This document shows, one piece after another, positions 39,604-49,103 of a stretch of DNA of 64,000 nucleotides (position 1 is its first letter; each line of letters starts with the position of its first letter). The stretch comes from Microvirga sp. (GTDB lineage Bacteria; Pseudomonadota; Alphaproteobacteria; Rhizobiales; Beijerinckiaceae), in the NCBI GenBank assembly GCA_022241475.1, contig JAKOMT010000004.1, forward strand, positions 144,001 through 208,000. The letters are read 5' to 3'. The notes beneath the pieces were generated by a model, which searched no databases, was not told where the DNA came from, and saw nothing but the letters and a program-made list of their open reading frames with translations. A program made the position numbers and the translations under genes.

Positions 39604-40800
39604 ATGGACCGGACCACCGCGCCGCTGACGCCCGACGCTCGGGACGTTCTCGAAAAGCCGGCCGCGCCGGCGCTCGCTCCGCCGCAGGGCCGGCGCGGGC
39701 TGGTCCGTCTGACGCCGATCAACCGGCGCAGGCTCGACAACTTCAAGGCCAACAAGCGGGGCTACTGGTCCTTCTGGATCTTCCTGGCGCTGTTCTTCCT
39801 GACGCTCGTCGCCGAACTGATCGCCAACGACAAGCCGATCGTGATGTCGTTCAAGGGCGAAATCCTGTTTCCGATCGTGACGAGCTATCCGGAAGAGAAG
39901 TTCATCGACGACGGATTCCTGCCCGTCACCGATTACCGTGACCCGTTCATCGCCGAGGCGATCGCGCAGGACGGCTGGGCGATCTGGCCGCCGATCCGCT
40001 TCCACCATTCCACGCACAACCTTTCGCTCCCGACGCCCGCGCCCGCGCCGCCGACGTGGATGCTGGAGGACGCCCAATGCGCCACCGTCGCGGCGCAGAC
40101 GGGCGGCTCGACCTGCCGCGACATCGAATGGAACTGGCTCGGCACCGACGACCAGGGCCGCGACGTGCTGGCGCGGCTGATCTACGGCTTCCGCATCTCG
40201 GTGCTGTTCGGGCTGATCCTCGCCTCGATCTCATCGGTCGTCGGCGTCTTCGCCGGCGCGGTGCAAGGCTATTTCGGCGGCTGGACCGACCTCGTCTTCC
40301 AGCGCTTCATCGAGATCTGGACGGCGATCCCGGCCTTGTATCTCCTCATCATCATCGCCTCGATCATCACCCCGAGCTTCTGGGTGCTGCTGGGAATCCT
40401 CCTGCTCTTCAGCTGGGTCTCGCTCGTGGGCGTCGTGCGCGCCGAGTTCCTGCGCGCGCGCAACTTCGAATATGTGCGCGCGGCCCGCGCGCTCGGCCTC
40501 TCGAACGCCAAGATTATGGTCAAGCACGTTCTGCCCAACGCCATGGTCGCGACGCTGACCTTCCTGCCCTTCATCCTCAACGGCTCGATCACGACGCTGA
40601 CCTCGCTCGACTTCCTCGGCTTCGGCCTCCCGCCCGGCTCGCCGTCGCTCGGGGAATTGCTGGCGCAGGGCAAGGCCAATCTCCAGGCGCCGTGGCTGGG
40701 CCTCACGGGCTTCTTCGTCATCGCGCTGATGCTGTCGCTCCTGATCTTCGTCGGCGAGGCGGTGCGCGACGCGTTCGACCCGAGGAAGACCTTCGCGTGA
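39604..40800 (+). CDS. yejE: Peptide ABC transporter permease YejE
   Basis: A 398-residue permease of the DppC/OppC type, with the long first periplasmic domain typical of YejE (about 65-190, including GTDDQGRDVLARLIYGFRIS). The EAA loop is NFEYVRAARALGLSNAKIMV. GGAGG and GAGG lie before the ATG at 39604, within and just after the last codons of yejB. In the usual order yejF would follow at once; here a toxin-antitoxin pair comes between. Confidence 0.95.
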   Translation: MDRTTAPLTPDARDVLEKPAAPALAPPQGRRGLVRLTPINRRRLDNFKANKRGYWSFWIFLALFFLTLVAELIANDKPIVMSFKGEILFPIVTSYPEEKFIDDGFLPVTDYRDPFIAEAIAQDGWAIWPPIRFHHSTHNLSLPTPAPAPPTWMLEDAQCATVAAQTGGSTCRDIEWNWLGTDDQGRDVLARLIYGFRISVLFGLILASISSVVGVFAGAVQGYFGGWTDLVFQRFIEIWTAIPALYLLIIIASIITPSFWVLLGILLLFSWVSLVGVVRAEFLRARNFEYVRAARALGLSNAKIMVKHVLPNAMVATLTFLPFILNGSITTLTSLDFLGFGLPPGSPSLGELLAQGKANLQAPWLGLTGFFVIALMLSLLIFVGEAVRDAFDPRKTFA

Positions 40801-40835
40801 GAGTGGCGTATGGTGGAACGTCGGAGGTTTTGGGC

Positions 40836-41057
40836 ATGAACAGGATCGTCAGGGAGCACGTCCCGGTGGCCGAATTGCCGGAGCGGCTGCGCGAGGGGCT
40901 TGATCCCGACGCGCTCGTCACACTCGAATTGACAGTCGAACCGCGCCCCACCCTCGAAGACATCATGGCGCGACGGCAGAACACCTTCGCCTCGGCGGAT
41001 GAGATCGACGAACATGTGAGGTCGCTACGGGCGGAATGGGCGCACCGTGAGCTTTGA
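40836..41057 (+). CDS. Antitoxin-like protein of a PIN-toxin module
   Basis: A 73-residue acidic protein (MNRIVREHVPVAELPERLRE). The middle resembles the short antitoxins that precede PIN toxins in rhizobia, with a C-terminal charged helix (ASADEIDEHVRSLRAEW) suited to wrapping the toxin. No classical HTH is visible, though the N-terminus may be a short DNA-binding or swapped-strand element. GGAGG is eight bases before the ATG. It overlaps the PIN gene by 11 bases, as expected for a type II pair. Base composition is lower in GC than the flanking yej genes. Confidence 0.75.
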   Translation: MNRIVREHVPVAELPERLREGLDPDALVTLELTVEPRPTLEDIMARRQNTFASADEIDEHVRSLRAEWAHREL

Positions 41058-41532
41058 TCCGCGCCGCGTCTACGTCGACACGAACGCTTTCATCGACTTC
41101 ATCGAGAGAGAGGGCGAAGCCTCCGATGCGCTGGGCCGCGTCTTTCAAGCAGCTCGCGACGGACGGCTTACAGCACCCACGAGCGAACTTACGCTCGCGG
41201 AGATACTCGTGCGTCCCAAACGGGAGGGCGACGTCGCGCTCGTCAAGACCTACCTCGATCTTCCCGTTTTCTCGCGGCTCGTGACGTTGACGCCAGTGAG
41301 CCGGGAAGTTCTCGTCGAGAGCGCAGAGTATCGCGCGGCTGCCGGGCAGGCCGGCGTTGAGGCCCCCGATCGCCGAAATTTCCTGCCAGACGCGATCCAC
41401 GTCGTGACAGCCGCGAGAGCCGGATGCGGGACGTTTCTCGCCCGCGACGCGCGTATCCGCCTGCCGGTCGAGATGAGGCGTTTGAACCCTGACGCTTCGA
41501 CATTGACGACCTTTCTGACAGAGACGCCATGA
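41047..41532 (+). CDS. PIN-domain toxin (VapC-like RNase)
   Basis: A 161-residue PIN-domain protein. The four acidic active-site residues are in place: Asp11 (VYVDTNAFIDF), Glu52 (LAEIL), Asp115 (LPDAIHVV) and Asp134 (FLARDARI). VapC proteins cleave tRNA or rRNA when freed from the antitoxin. Starts with GTG inside the antitoxin gene, and its stop overlaps the yejF ATG by four bases (ATGA), so this module is joined to the transporter operon on its 3' side. The line of sequence at 41161-41220 is 60% GC by count, against 73% at 42841-42900 in yejF, which suits horizontal arrival. Confidence 0.88.
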   Translation: MSFDPRRVYVDTNAFIDFIEREGEASDALGRVFQAARDGRLTAPTSELTLAEILVRPKREGDVALVKTYLDLPVFSRLVTLTPVSREVLVESAEYRAAAGQAGVEAPDRRNFLPDAIHVVTAARAGCGTFLARDARIRLPVEMRRLNPDASTLTTFLTETP

Positions 41533-43163
41533 CCAAAGAACCCCTCCTCTCCATCCGCGATCTCTCCGTCGCCTTCCGGCAGGGCGGGCGCGAGACGCTG
41601 GCGGTCGACCGCGTCTCGCTCGACATCGCGCCCGGCGAGACGGTGGCGCTCGTCGGCGAATCCGGTTCGGGCAAGTCGGTGACCGCGCTCTCGATCGTCA
41701 AACTCCTGAATTATCCGGCCGCGAGCCATCCGTCGGGACAGATCCTGTTCAAGGGTCGCGATCTCATCGCCGCGAGCGAGATCGAGATGATGGGGGTGCG
41801 CGGCAACGACGTGACCATGGTCTTCCAGGAGCCCATGACGTCGCTCAACCCGCTGCACACGATCGAGCGCCAGATCGGCGAGATCCTGCGCGTGCATCGT
41901 GGGCTGACCGGGGCGCAGGCGCGGGCGCGCACGCTCGAGATGCTGGAGCTCGTGGGTATCCGAGACGCCGCCAACCGGCTCGACGCCTATCCGCACCAGC
42001 TCTCCGGCGGCCAGCGCCAGCGCGTGATGATCGCGATGGCGCTCGCTAACGAGCCCGATCTCCTCATCGCCGACGAGCCGACGACGGCGCTCGACGTCAC
42101 GGTGCAGGCGCAAATCCTCGAACTGCTCGCCGATCTGAAGTCCCGGCTCGGCATGGCCATGCTCTTCATCACCCACGATCTCGGCATCGTGCGCAAGGTC
42201 GCGGACCGGGTCTGCGTGATGCTCGGCGGACGTATCGTCGAGGCGGGGCCGGTCGAGACGGTGTTCGGCGATCCGCAGCACGAATATACGCAGCGTCTCC
42301 TCGCCGCCGAGCCGCGCGGTCGGCCGGAGCCCGTGCCCGACGGCGCGCCGGTCGTCGTCCAGGCCGGGCCGGTCAAGGTCTGGTTTCCGATCAAGCGCGG
42401 CTTCATGGGCCGCACCGTCGGTCACGTGAAGGCGGTGGACGGGGTCAGCATCGCCGTGCGCGAGGGCGAGACGGTCGGCGTGGTCGGCGAATCGGGATCG
42501 GGCAAGACGACGCTCGGCCTCGCCATCCTGCGCCTGATCTCCTCGGAGGGGCCGGTCGTCTTCCTCGGCAACCGCATCGACGGGCTGAAATCGAACGAGA
42601 TCCGTCCGTTCCGCAAGAACATGCAGGTCGTCTTCCAGGACCCGTACGGCTCGCTGTCGCCGCGCATGTCCGTCGCGGAGATCGTGGAGGAGGGGCTGCT
42701 GGTCCTCGACCGGGGGCTGACTCCGGGAGAGCGCCGCGAGATCGTCGCGCGCGCGCTGGTCGATGTCGGGCTCGATCCCGCCGCGATGGATCGCTATCCG
42801 CACGAGTTCTCCGGCGGCCAGCGCCAGCGCATCGCGATCGCGCGCGCGATGGCGCTCGAGCCCCGCTTCGTGATGCTGGACGAGCCGACCTCGGCGCTCG
42901 ACATGTCGGTGCAGGCGCAGATCGTCGACTTGCTGCGCGACCTGCAGAAGCGCCGCAAGCTCGCCTACATGTTCATCAGCCACGATCTGCGCGTGGTGCG
43001 GGCGCTCGCCAACCACGTCATCGTGATGCGCAACGGAATCGTGGTCGAGGAGGGCGACGCGGCCCGCGTCTTCAACGAGCCACAGACGGATTACACCCGC
43101 GCGCTCTTCGCCGCCGCCTTCAACCTCGCCGCGGCGGATCACGCGGGCGCGGTGAACGAGTGA
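41529..43163 (+). CDS. yejF: Peptide ABC transporter ATP-binding protein YejF (two ATPase domains)
   Basis: A 544-residue fusion of two ABC ATPases. Walker A motifs are GESGSGKS at 43-50 and GESGSGKT at 320-327; signature motifs are LSGGQRQRV and FSGGQRQRI; each half ends with an oligopeptide-type C-terminal segment ([28 protein letters not shown]). It powers the YejBE permeases. Translation is coupled to the end of the PIN toxin gene by ATGA. deoB follows after seven bases. Confidence 0.95.
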   Translation: MTKEPLLSIRDLSVAFRQGGRETLAVDRVSLDIAPGETVALVGESGSGKSVTALSIVKLLNYPAASHPSGQILFKGRDLIAASEIEMMGVRGNDVTMVFQEPMTSLNPLHTIERQIGEILRVHRGLTGAQARARTLEMLELVGIRDAANRLDAYPHQLSGGQRQRVMIAMALANEPDLLIADEPTTALDVTVQAQILELLADLKSRLGMAMLFITHDLGIVRKVADRVCVMLGGRIVEAGPVETVFGDPQHEYTQRLLAAEPRGRPEPVPDGAPVVVQAGPVKVWFPIKRGFMGRTVGHVKAVDGVSIAVREGETVGVVGESGSGKTTLGLAILRLISSEGPVVFLGNRIDGLKSNEIRPFRKNMQVVFQDPYGSLSPRMSVAEIVEEGLLVLDRGLTPGERREIVARALVDVGLDPAAMDRYPHEFSGGQRQRIAIARAMALEPRFVMLDEPTSALDMSVQAQIVDLLRDLQKRRKLAYMFISHDLRVVRALANHVIVMRNGIVVEEGDAARVFNEPQTDYTRALFAAAFNLAAADHAGAVNE

Positions 43164-43170
43164 GGGCGTC

Positions 43171-44415
43171 GTGAGCTCGGCGCGCCGCCGCGTCCTGCTG
43201 ATCGTGCTCGATTCCGTCGGGATCGGCGGCGCGCCCGACGCCGCAGCCTACGGCGACGAGGGGGCGGACACTCTCGGCCATATCGCGCAGGGCTGCGCCT
43301 CGGGCGCGGGCGATCGCGCGGGTCTTCGCGCGGGGCCGCTTCGCCTGCCGCACATGGCGCGGCTGGGCCTCGGCCTTGCGATGCGTGGCGCGACGGGACG
43401 CAAGCATGCAGACCTCGCCCCGCCCGAAGGCGGCGCTCAGGGGCTCTGGGGGCACGCGGTCGAAACCTCGCGCGGCAAGGACACGCCTTCGGGGCATTGG
43501 GAGATCGCGGGACGCCCCGTCGATTTCGAATGGGGCTATTTTCCAAACGAGACGCCCGCCTTCCCGCCGGCGCTGACCGACGCCCTGATCGCGCGCGCGC
43601 GGTTGCCCGGTCTGCTGGGTCTGCGCCACGCCGCCGGCGTCACCATCGTGGAGCAATGCGGAGACGAGCATGTCCGCACCGGCGCGCCGATCGTCTACAC
43701 CTCCGTCGACAGCGTGCTCCAGATCGCGGCGCATGAGCAGGCGTTCGGGCTGGAGCGCCTCTACGAGACCTGCCGCATCGCGCGGGAATTGTGCGATCCG
43801 CTCCGCATCGGCCGCATCATCGCGCGGCCCTTCACGGGCGATGCGGCGAGCGGCTTTCGGCGCACGGAGAACCGCAAGGATTTCGCCATTCCGCCGCCCG
43901 AGGGCACGATCCTCGACAGACTGGCGGAGGCCGGCCGAGTCGTCGTCAGCGTCGGCAAGATCGGCGATATCTTCGCTCATCGCGCCACCGGTCGGGAGAT
44001 CAGGGCGGCCGGCAACGACGCCTGTCTGTCGGCGGCGATCGCGGCCCTGCGCGAGCTCGACGACGGCGGTTTCGTCTTCGTCAATCTCGTCGATTTCGAC
44101 AGCGAGTTCGGCCATCGCCGCGACCTGCCGGGTTACGCCGCCGCGCTGGAGGCGTTCGACGCGCGCATCCCCGAGATCGAGGCGGCGCTGACGACCGGGG
44201 CCATCTGCATCGTCACCGCCGATCACGGCAACGATCCGACCTGGCGCGGCACGGACCACACCCGCGAGCAGGTTCCGATGCTCTGTTTCGGCCCGGGCGT
44301 CGAGCCGGGAAGCGTCGGGCGGCGCGAGACCTTCGCCGATATCGGCGCCAGCGTCGCCGCCCATCTGCGCGTCGCGGCGCCCGCCTGCGGGACGTCGTTC
44401 CTGCCCCGCGCCTGA
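43171..44415 (+). CDS. deoB: Phosphopentomutase
   Basis: A 414-residue alkaline-phosphatase-superfamily mutase that interconverts (deoxy)ribose 1- and 5-phosphates in nucleoside use. Family motifs: [13 protein letters not shown] at 13-25 with a metal Asp, [25 protein letters not shown] and [18 protein letters not shown], the last two holding metal ligands. Starts with GTG, with GAGGG upstream. The seven-base gap suggests it is read with yejF, although functions differ; no other deo gene is nearby. Confidence 0.94.
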   Translation: MSSARRRVLLIVLDSVGIGGAPDAAAYGDEGADTLGHIAQGCASGAGDRAGLRAGPLRLPHMARLGLGLAMRGATGRKHADLAPPEGGAQGLWGHAVETSRGKDTPSGHWEIAGRPVDFEWGYFPNETPAFPPALTDALIARARLPGLLGLRHAAGVTIVEQCGDEHVRTGAPIVYTSVDSVLQIAAHEQAFGLERLYETCRIARELCDPLRIGRIIARPFTGDAASGFRRTENRKDFAIPPPEGTILDRLAEAGRVVVSVGKIGDIFAHRATGREIRAAGNDACLSAAIAALRELDDGGFVFVNLVDFDSEFGHRRDLPGYAAALEAFDARIPEIEAALTTGAICIVTADHGNDPTWRGTDHTREQVPMLCFGPGVEPGSVGRRETFADIGASVAAHLRVAAPACGTSFLPRA

Positions 44416-44503
44416 GCGAGCGCGCCCGGGCTTGCTCCGCCGCGCGGAATGGTGGAAAGCATCGCGATATCCCTTTCGGCCCCTTTCGCCCGGAAACGCC
44501 CCG

Positions 44504-45628
44504 ATGACGCCGTCTCTCGCCCAGTTCCGCCGCGTCGTGATCAAGGTGGGTTCGGCTCTCCTCGTCGACCGCGCGCGGGGCCGGCTCAACGCCGCCTGGC
44601 TGGCGGCTCTGGCCGAGGACATCGCCGACCTGCACGCGCGCGGCGCGGAGGTGCTCGTCGTCTCCTCCGGCGCCATCGCCATGGGCCGCACCGTGCTCGA
44701 TCTGCCGGCTGGTCCTCTGCGGCTGGAGGAAAGCCAGGCGGCGGCCGCGGTCGGCCAGATCGCGCTGGCGCGGGTCTGGGCGGAGGTGCTGGCGCATCAC
44801 GCGATCACGGCCGGGCAGATCCTCGTGACCCTCTCGGACACCGAAGAGCGGCGGCGCTATCTCAACGCGCGCGCCACGATCGCCAAGCTTCTCGAACTGC
44901 GCGCCGTCCCCGTCGTCAACGAGAACGACACGGTGGCGACGACCGAGATCCGCTATGGCGACAACGACCGGCTGGCGGCGCGCGTCGCGGCGATGATCGG
45001 GGCGGACCTGCTGGTGCTGTTCTCGGACATCGACGGGCTCTACACCGCCCCACCGGCCAGCGATCCGAAGGCCGAGCACCTGACCGTCGTCGAGCGCATC
45101 ACGCCGGAGATCGAGGCGATGGCCGGCGGGGCGGCGTCGGAATTGTCGCGCGGGGGGATGCGCACCAAGATCGAGGCTGGCAAGATCGCGACGCAGGCCG
45201 GCGCCCACATGATCATCGCCGACGGCCGCGTGAAGAACCCGCTGCGACGTGTGGCCGAGGGCGGGCGCTGCACCTGGTTCCTGACGCCCTCCACGCCCGC
45301 GACTGCGCGCAAGGCCTGGATCGGCGGCACGCTCGAGCCGCGCGGCGCGATCGTCGTCGATGCGGGCGCGGCGAAGGCGCTTCTCGCCGGGAGCAGCCTG
45401 CTCCCCGTGGGGGTCAGCCGCGTCGAGGGCGCCTTCGCGCGCGGCGACGCCGTCCTGATCCGCGATCTCGCGGGCGCCGAGATCGGGCGCGGCCTCGTCG
45501 CCTACGATCACGGCGACGCGGCGCGCATCGCCGGCCGCCGCAGCGGCGAGATCGAGGCCATTCTGGGTTATCGGGGGCGCGACGCCATGGTGCATCGCGA
45601 CGATCTGGTGCTGCGCGGGGCGCGTTGA
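44504..45628 (+). CDS. proB: Glutamate 5-kinase
   Basis: A 374-residue kinase for the first step of proline synthesis (glutamate to gamma-glutamyl phosphate). The amino-acid-kinase domain (about 8-255) has [31 protein letters not shown] and [11 protein letters not shown]; a C-terminal PUA domain (about 280-360, [16 protein letters not shown]) is present. Feedback inhibition by proline is known for the family. proA, and the usual obgE neighbour, are not adjacent. A 14-base tandem duplication covers the stop codon. Confidence 0.95.
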   Translation: MTPSLAQFRRVVIKVGSALLVDRARGRLNAAWLAALAEDIADLHARGAEVLVVSSGAIAMGRTVLDLPAGPLRLEESQAAAAVGQIALARVWAEVLAHHAITAGQILVTLSDTEERRRYLNARATIAKLLELRAVPVVNENDTVATTEIRYGDNDRLAARVAAMIGADLLVLFSDIDGLYTAPPASDPKAEHLTVVERITPEIEAMAGGAASELSRGGMRTKIEAGKIATQAGAHMIIADGRVKNPLRRVAEGGRCTWFLTPSTPATARKAWIGGTLEPRGAIVVDAGAAKALLAGSSLLPVGVSRVEGAFARGDAVLIRDLAGAEIGRGLVAYDHGDAARIAGRRSGEIEAILGYRGRDAMVHRDDLVLRGAR

Positions 45629-45647
45629 GACGGGCGCGTTGAGACGG
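45620..45647. repeat. 14-bp tandem duplication at the proB stop
   Basis: GCGCGTTGAGACGG is present twice in a row at 45620-45633 and 45634-45647. The first copy contains the proB TGA, so the repeat adds only non-coding bases after the stop. Confidence 0.7.
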
Positions 45648-45685
45648 GCGCAGTCGGGAGCCTGGCCGCTCTTCGCGCTCGCCGT

Positions 45686-45844
45686 TCAGTACCGAAGCAG
45701 CATGATGAGCGCGAGGCCGACGCCCATGTCGTCCTTGGGGGCGGACGCGCCCGCGCCCGACGCCATGACGCCGAGCCCGCCGATCAGTCCGATCATGGCG
45801 AAGCAGTAGAAGGCGACGGCGGCGGTGGCGATGGCGCGGTGCAT
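45686..45844 (-). CDS. Small membrane protein of 52 residues, function unknown
   Basis: An open frame from ATG at 45844 to TGA at 45686 gives MHRAIATAAVAFYCFAMIGL, a short loop with GGLGVMASGAGASAPKDDMG, and a second hydrophobic run VGLALIMLLRY. The protein would have two membrane helices joined by a loop with KDD. GGGAG lies about nine bases before the ATG, at the spacing seen in neighbouring genes. It stands alone, convergent with proB and in the same direction as the M20 gene. The well-formed hydrophobic pattern and ribosome site make it likely coding; no family is recognised. Confidence 0.65.
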   Translation of the reverse strand: MHRAIATAAVAFYCFAMIGLIGGLGVMASGAGASAPKDDMGVGLALIMLLRY

Positions 45845-45929
45845 GGCAGGTCTCCCGTGTTGGAGAGAACCTTAGCAATGGCTCGCTGGACCTAAACTGA
45901 GAGCCGTGTTCAGATCGCGTTCAGGGTGT

Positions 45930-47117
45930 TTAACGCGCCGTTGACGCGTTCGGGACCGGCATCGCCGTCTCGATCAGCCGCGCCCAGAGCGACGCTCCGT
46001 GCGGGATCGCCGCATCGTCGAAGCGATATGCGGGATGGTGCAGCATCGGTCCCTCGCCGTTCCCGACGAAAATATAGGCCCCCGGACGCGCGTTGAGCAT
46101 GAAGGAAAAATCCTCCGCGCCCATCATCGGCGCCACGTCGCGCGCGACGCGGTCCTCGCCGGCGATGCCCGCCGCCACGTCCGCCATGAAGGCCGCGCGG
46201 GCCGGATCGTTGACGGTCACCGGATAGCCGCGCCTGTAGTCGACGGACCCCTTCGCTCCGAACGCGGCGCAAATGCCGGACACGATTTCGGAGATGCGCC
46301 TCTCGCAAACGTCTCGCACGTCCTCGCGCAGGGTCCGGCAGGTGCCGAGCAGCGTGGCCGTCTGCGGGATGACGTTCGATGTCTCTCCGGCCTTGACGGA
46401 GGCGACCGTGATCACGGCGGCCTCGAGCGGATCGACCTCGCGCGAGACGATTCCCTGCAGCGCGGTCACGACATGGGCCGCGACGAGGACGGGATCGAGG
46501 CAGCGATGAGGCATCGCCGCATGGCCCCCGCGCCCCTCGATGACGATCTGAAACGAATCCGCGGCCGCCATGATCGGGCCTGCCCTGATCGCGAAGGACC
46601 CGACGGGAATGCCCGGCATGTTGTGGAGACCGTAGACCTCCTGAACGCCGAAGCGCTCCATGACGCCGTCGCGGACCATCTCCCCGCCGCCGCCGCCGGT
46701 TTCCTCGGCGGGCTGGAAGATGACGACGGCGTCGCCGTCGAAGTTGCGCGTCTCCGCGAGATAGCGCGCGGCGCAGAGCAGCGTGGCCATATGCCCGTCA
46801 TGGCCGCAGGCGTGCATCCGGCCCGGAACGGTCGAGCGGAACGGAACGTCCGCGGCTTCCTCGATCGGCAGCGCGTCCATGTCCGCGCGAAGCGCCACCA
46901 CGCGGCCAGAGGCGCGCCCGCGGCCCCGGATCACGCCGACGATTCCCGTGCGCCCGATCCCCGTCGCGATCTCGTCGACGCCGAATTCGTGAAGCCGGCC
47001 GGCGACGTAATCGGCCGTGCGACGCACGTCGAAGCCGAGCTCTGGATGGGCGTGGAGATCACGCCGCCATCCGGCGGCTTCGGCGGCCAGTTCCGCGATG
47101 CGGTTCACGACGGGCAT
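45930..47117 (-). CDS. M20 family amidohydrolase (hippurate hydrolase-like)
   Basis: A 395-residue zinc amidohydrolase of the M20D group (hippurate, N-acyl-amino-acid or IAA-conjugate hydrolases). DLHAHPELGFD at 20-30, HACGHDGHM at 102-110 (metal ligands Cys104, His106), and QPAEET with Glu138-Glu139 are characteristic; the dimerisation domain lies at about 185-295 (IEGRGGHAAMPH). Gly-Ala-Glu-Asp-Phe (MGAEDFSFM) near 345 provides the last metal ligand region. GAGGAT is before the ATG. Cytosolic; exact substrate not known. Lies 42 bases from the O-antigen-ligase-like gene. Confidence 0.9.
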   Translation of the reverse strand: MPVVNRIAELAAEAAGWRRDLHAHPELGFDVRRTADYVAGRLHEFGVDEIATGIGRTGIVGVIRGRGRASGRVVALRADMDALPIEEAADVPFRSTVPGRMHACGHDGHMATLLCAARYLAETRNFDGDAVVIFQPAEETGGGGGEMVRDGVMERFGVQEVYGLHNMPGIPVGSFAIRAGPIMAAADSFQIVIEGRGGHAAMPHRCLDPVLVAAHVVTALQGIVSREVDPLEAAVITVASVKAGETSNVIPQTATLLGTCRTLREDVRDVCERRISEIVSGICAAFGAKGSVDYRRGYPVTVNDPARAAFMADVAAGIAGEDRVARDVAPMMGAEDFSFMLNARPGAYIFVGNGEGPMLHHPAYRFDDAAIPHGASLWARLIETAMPVPNASTAR

Positions 47118-47159
47118 GGAGCTTATCCTCAGGTTCGCCGGAGTGATCGCGGCCGGAAT

Positions 47160-48383
47160 TCAGTCGCGGCGCGAGAGGCCCAGCATGATGCGCGGGCGCG
47201 TCGTGCGGAACTGCCCGCGCGCGCCCGCGACGAAGATCAGGGCCACGACGATCAGCGTCGTGATCCACCACATCTGCGTCGTCGCGACGCCGAGCGCGGC
47301 CATGACGAAGGCGGAGACGAAGCCCGCCGTCTCGCCGGGAACGAGGGCCGGATGCCGCCGGGCGGAGGCGCGCACCGCGCCCGCGAGCGCCGCCGCCGCG
47401 GCGACCGCCCCGATCACGCCCAACTCGTACCAGATCTCGAACAGGATCGACGACGGCGCGTTCCACGGCAAGGCGCCCGCGAGCCGGGAGCGCAACACCG
47501 CTTCGATGCCGTAGCCCGTCAGCGCCGCCCATGGGTCGGAAAGGATCAGGCCGCGCCAGACGGCGAGCGATTCGAGCCACGATCCGGGATCGCCGGAGCC
47601 GAAGGGCGACGCGAGGAAGGGCAGGGCCGGCGCAGCGAGGATCGCGACGGCCATCCCCGTCGCCACGACGGCGACGACCTTCGCCGGATAGGCGGCGGCC
47701 AGGACGCACGCGGCCGCGCCCGCCAGAAAGCCGAGAAGCGGCGCCTTGTCGGGCGCGAGCGCGCTCGCCGCGCCGACCACGATCGCCAGCGCGAGCGCCT
47801 GCGCGTCGCGTCCGCGCGACGAGAGCCAGGCGACCGCAGGCCAGACCGCCATCACCAGCACGACGAGGCCGCGCAGATAGGTCTCGCCGGCGATGAGGCC
47901 CGAGGCGGATGCGACCCCCTGGCCCCGGGCCAGATAGAGCCCGCCCGCGAGCAGCGCGGCGACGCCGACGCCGATCGGCACGAGATACAGATTGGCCGAG
48001 CGCATGCGCGCGGGAATGGCGCAGTAGGCGGCGATTCCGAGCGCCGTCGTCGCCAGGATGCTGACGACGCGGCTCGCGGCCGGATCGAAATACGGCGTCC
48101 AGAATAGCGAAAGCGCGATCCAGAAGAGCAGAACCAGCGTCGCCACCGCCGGGGTCGCCGTGAGGAGCGCGCGGCGCGAGTCGCCAAGCGGCTTGTTGGC
48201 GCCGTCGATCACCGCCGCGATGACGATGAGCGCGATCGCGACCGGGGTCAGCACCACCACCGCGCGTCGCGAGACGAAGGCGAGGACCGGCACGCCGACC
48301 ATCAGGATGAAGAAGCCGATCCGCCGCAACATGCCCGCTGCGGATACAACCGGATCGGCCCGGGGGGCGGCATGATGAACCAT
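47160..48383 (-). CDS. O-antigen ligase-like polytopic membrane protein
   Basis: A 407-residue protein with about 10-12 hydrophobic helices. The layout, with a larger periplasmic loop near 260-330 (SWLESLAVWRGLILSDPWAA, then TGYGIEAVLRSRLAGALPWN and HPALVPGE), is that of the Wzy/WaaL-like O-antigen ligase superfamily, which also includes other polymerases and ligases. No other surface polysaccharide gene lies near, so the substrate cannot be proposed. The ATG at 48383 is uncertain, as no clear ribosome site is seen; an ATG at 48332 (MLRRIGFFILMVG) would place the start at the first helix. Confidence 0.72.
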   Translation of the reverse strand: MVHHAAPRADPVVSAAGMLRRIGFFILMVGVPVLAFVSRRAVVVLTPVAIALIVIAAVIDGANKPLGDSRRALLTATPAVATLVLLFWIALSLFWTPYFDPAASRVVSILATTALGIAAYCAIPARMRSANLYLVPIGVGVAALLAGGLYLARGQGVASASGLIAGETYLRGLVVLVMAVWPAVAWLSSRGRDAQALALAIVVGAASALAPDKAPLLGFLAGAAACVLAAAYPAKVVAVVATGMAVAILAAPALPFLASPFGSGDPGSWLESLAVWRGLILSDPWAALTGYGIEAVLRSRLAGALPWNAPSSILFEIWYELGVIGAVAAAAALAGAVRASARRHPALVPGETAGFVSAFVMAALGVATTQMWWITTLIVVALIFVAGARGQFRTTRPRIMLGLSRRD

Positions 48384-48506
48384 GGATTGAAAAAACCACC
48401 GAAAGAAATTCGACGGCGTCAAAACGGCGCCGGCAAGGGCGCATCTTATCCAATCGCAGGCTTTCGCGCTGTGCGTCTCCTGCAACACTGCCGAACGGAA
48501 CGGGCG

Positions 48507-48968
48507 TCAGACGGGCAGGGCGCCGTCGCTCTTGACCTCTTCCATCACCGCGTAAGTCCGCGTCTCGCGCACGCCCGGGAGCGAGAGCAGCCCCTCGCCG
48601 AGAAACCGGCGGTAATCGGCCATGTCGACCACGCGGGTCTTGACCAGATAATCGAAGCCCCCGGCCACCATGTGGCACTCGAGCACCTCCGGCGCGCGGC
48701 GCACGGCGGCGGCGAATTTCTCGAAGATGTCCGGCGTCGTCTTGTCGAGCGAGACCTCGACGAAGACGAGGAGACCGAGGCCGAGTCGGTGCGGATCGAG
48801 CCGCGCGCCGAACCCGGTGATGACGCCATCCTTCTGGAGACGGCGCACCCGCTCTCCCGTCGCGGTCGGCGAGAGCCCGACGCGCTCGGCGAGTTCGACG
48901 GTGGCGAGCCGGCCGTCGCGCTGAAGCTCGCGCAGGATGCGGCGGTCGATGCGATCGATATCAGTCAT
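48507..48968 (-). CDS. putR: Lrp/AsnC-family regulator, probable activator of putA
   Basis: A 153-residue Lrp-type regulator with N-terminal HTH (about 5-50: LATVELAERVGLSPTATGER) and a C-terminal RAM ligand domain (LVFVEVSLDKTTPDIFEKFA, HMVAGGFDYLVKTRV). It is divergent from putA with 135 bases between starts, the arrangement of PutR in Agrobacterium and BkdR/PutR relatives, where proline-responsive activation of putA is known. The name is by context; the sequence alone shows only Lrp. The ATG at 48968 fits the family N-terminus. Confidence 0.88.
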   Translation of the reverse strand: MTDIDRIDRRILRELQRDGRLATVELAERVGLSPTATGERVRRLQKDGVITGFGARLDPHRLGLGLLVFVEVSLDKTTPDIFEKFAAAVRRAPEVLECHMVAGGFDYLVKTRVVDMADYRRFLGEGLLSLPGVRETRTYAVMEEVKSDGALPV

Positions 48969-49103
48969 GATCGCTACCATAAGCGCAATCCACCGCGTAT
49001 TCAACGGACCAGGCGTCCATTCGCCGGTCGAACGGCGGCGGCATCCGGGGTATCGTCCTAGCTATAGCCTGCCGGTCATCTTCCGGCCCTGAGGGATACG
49101 CCC

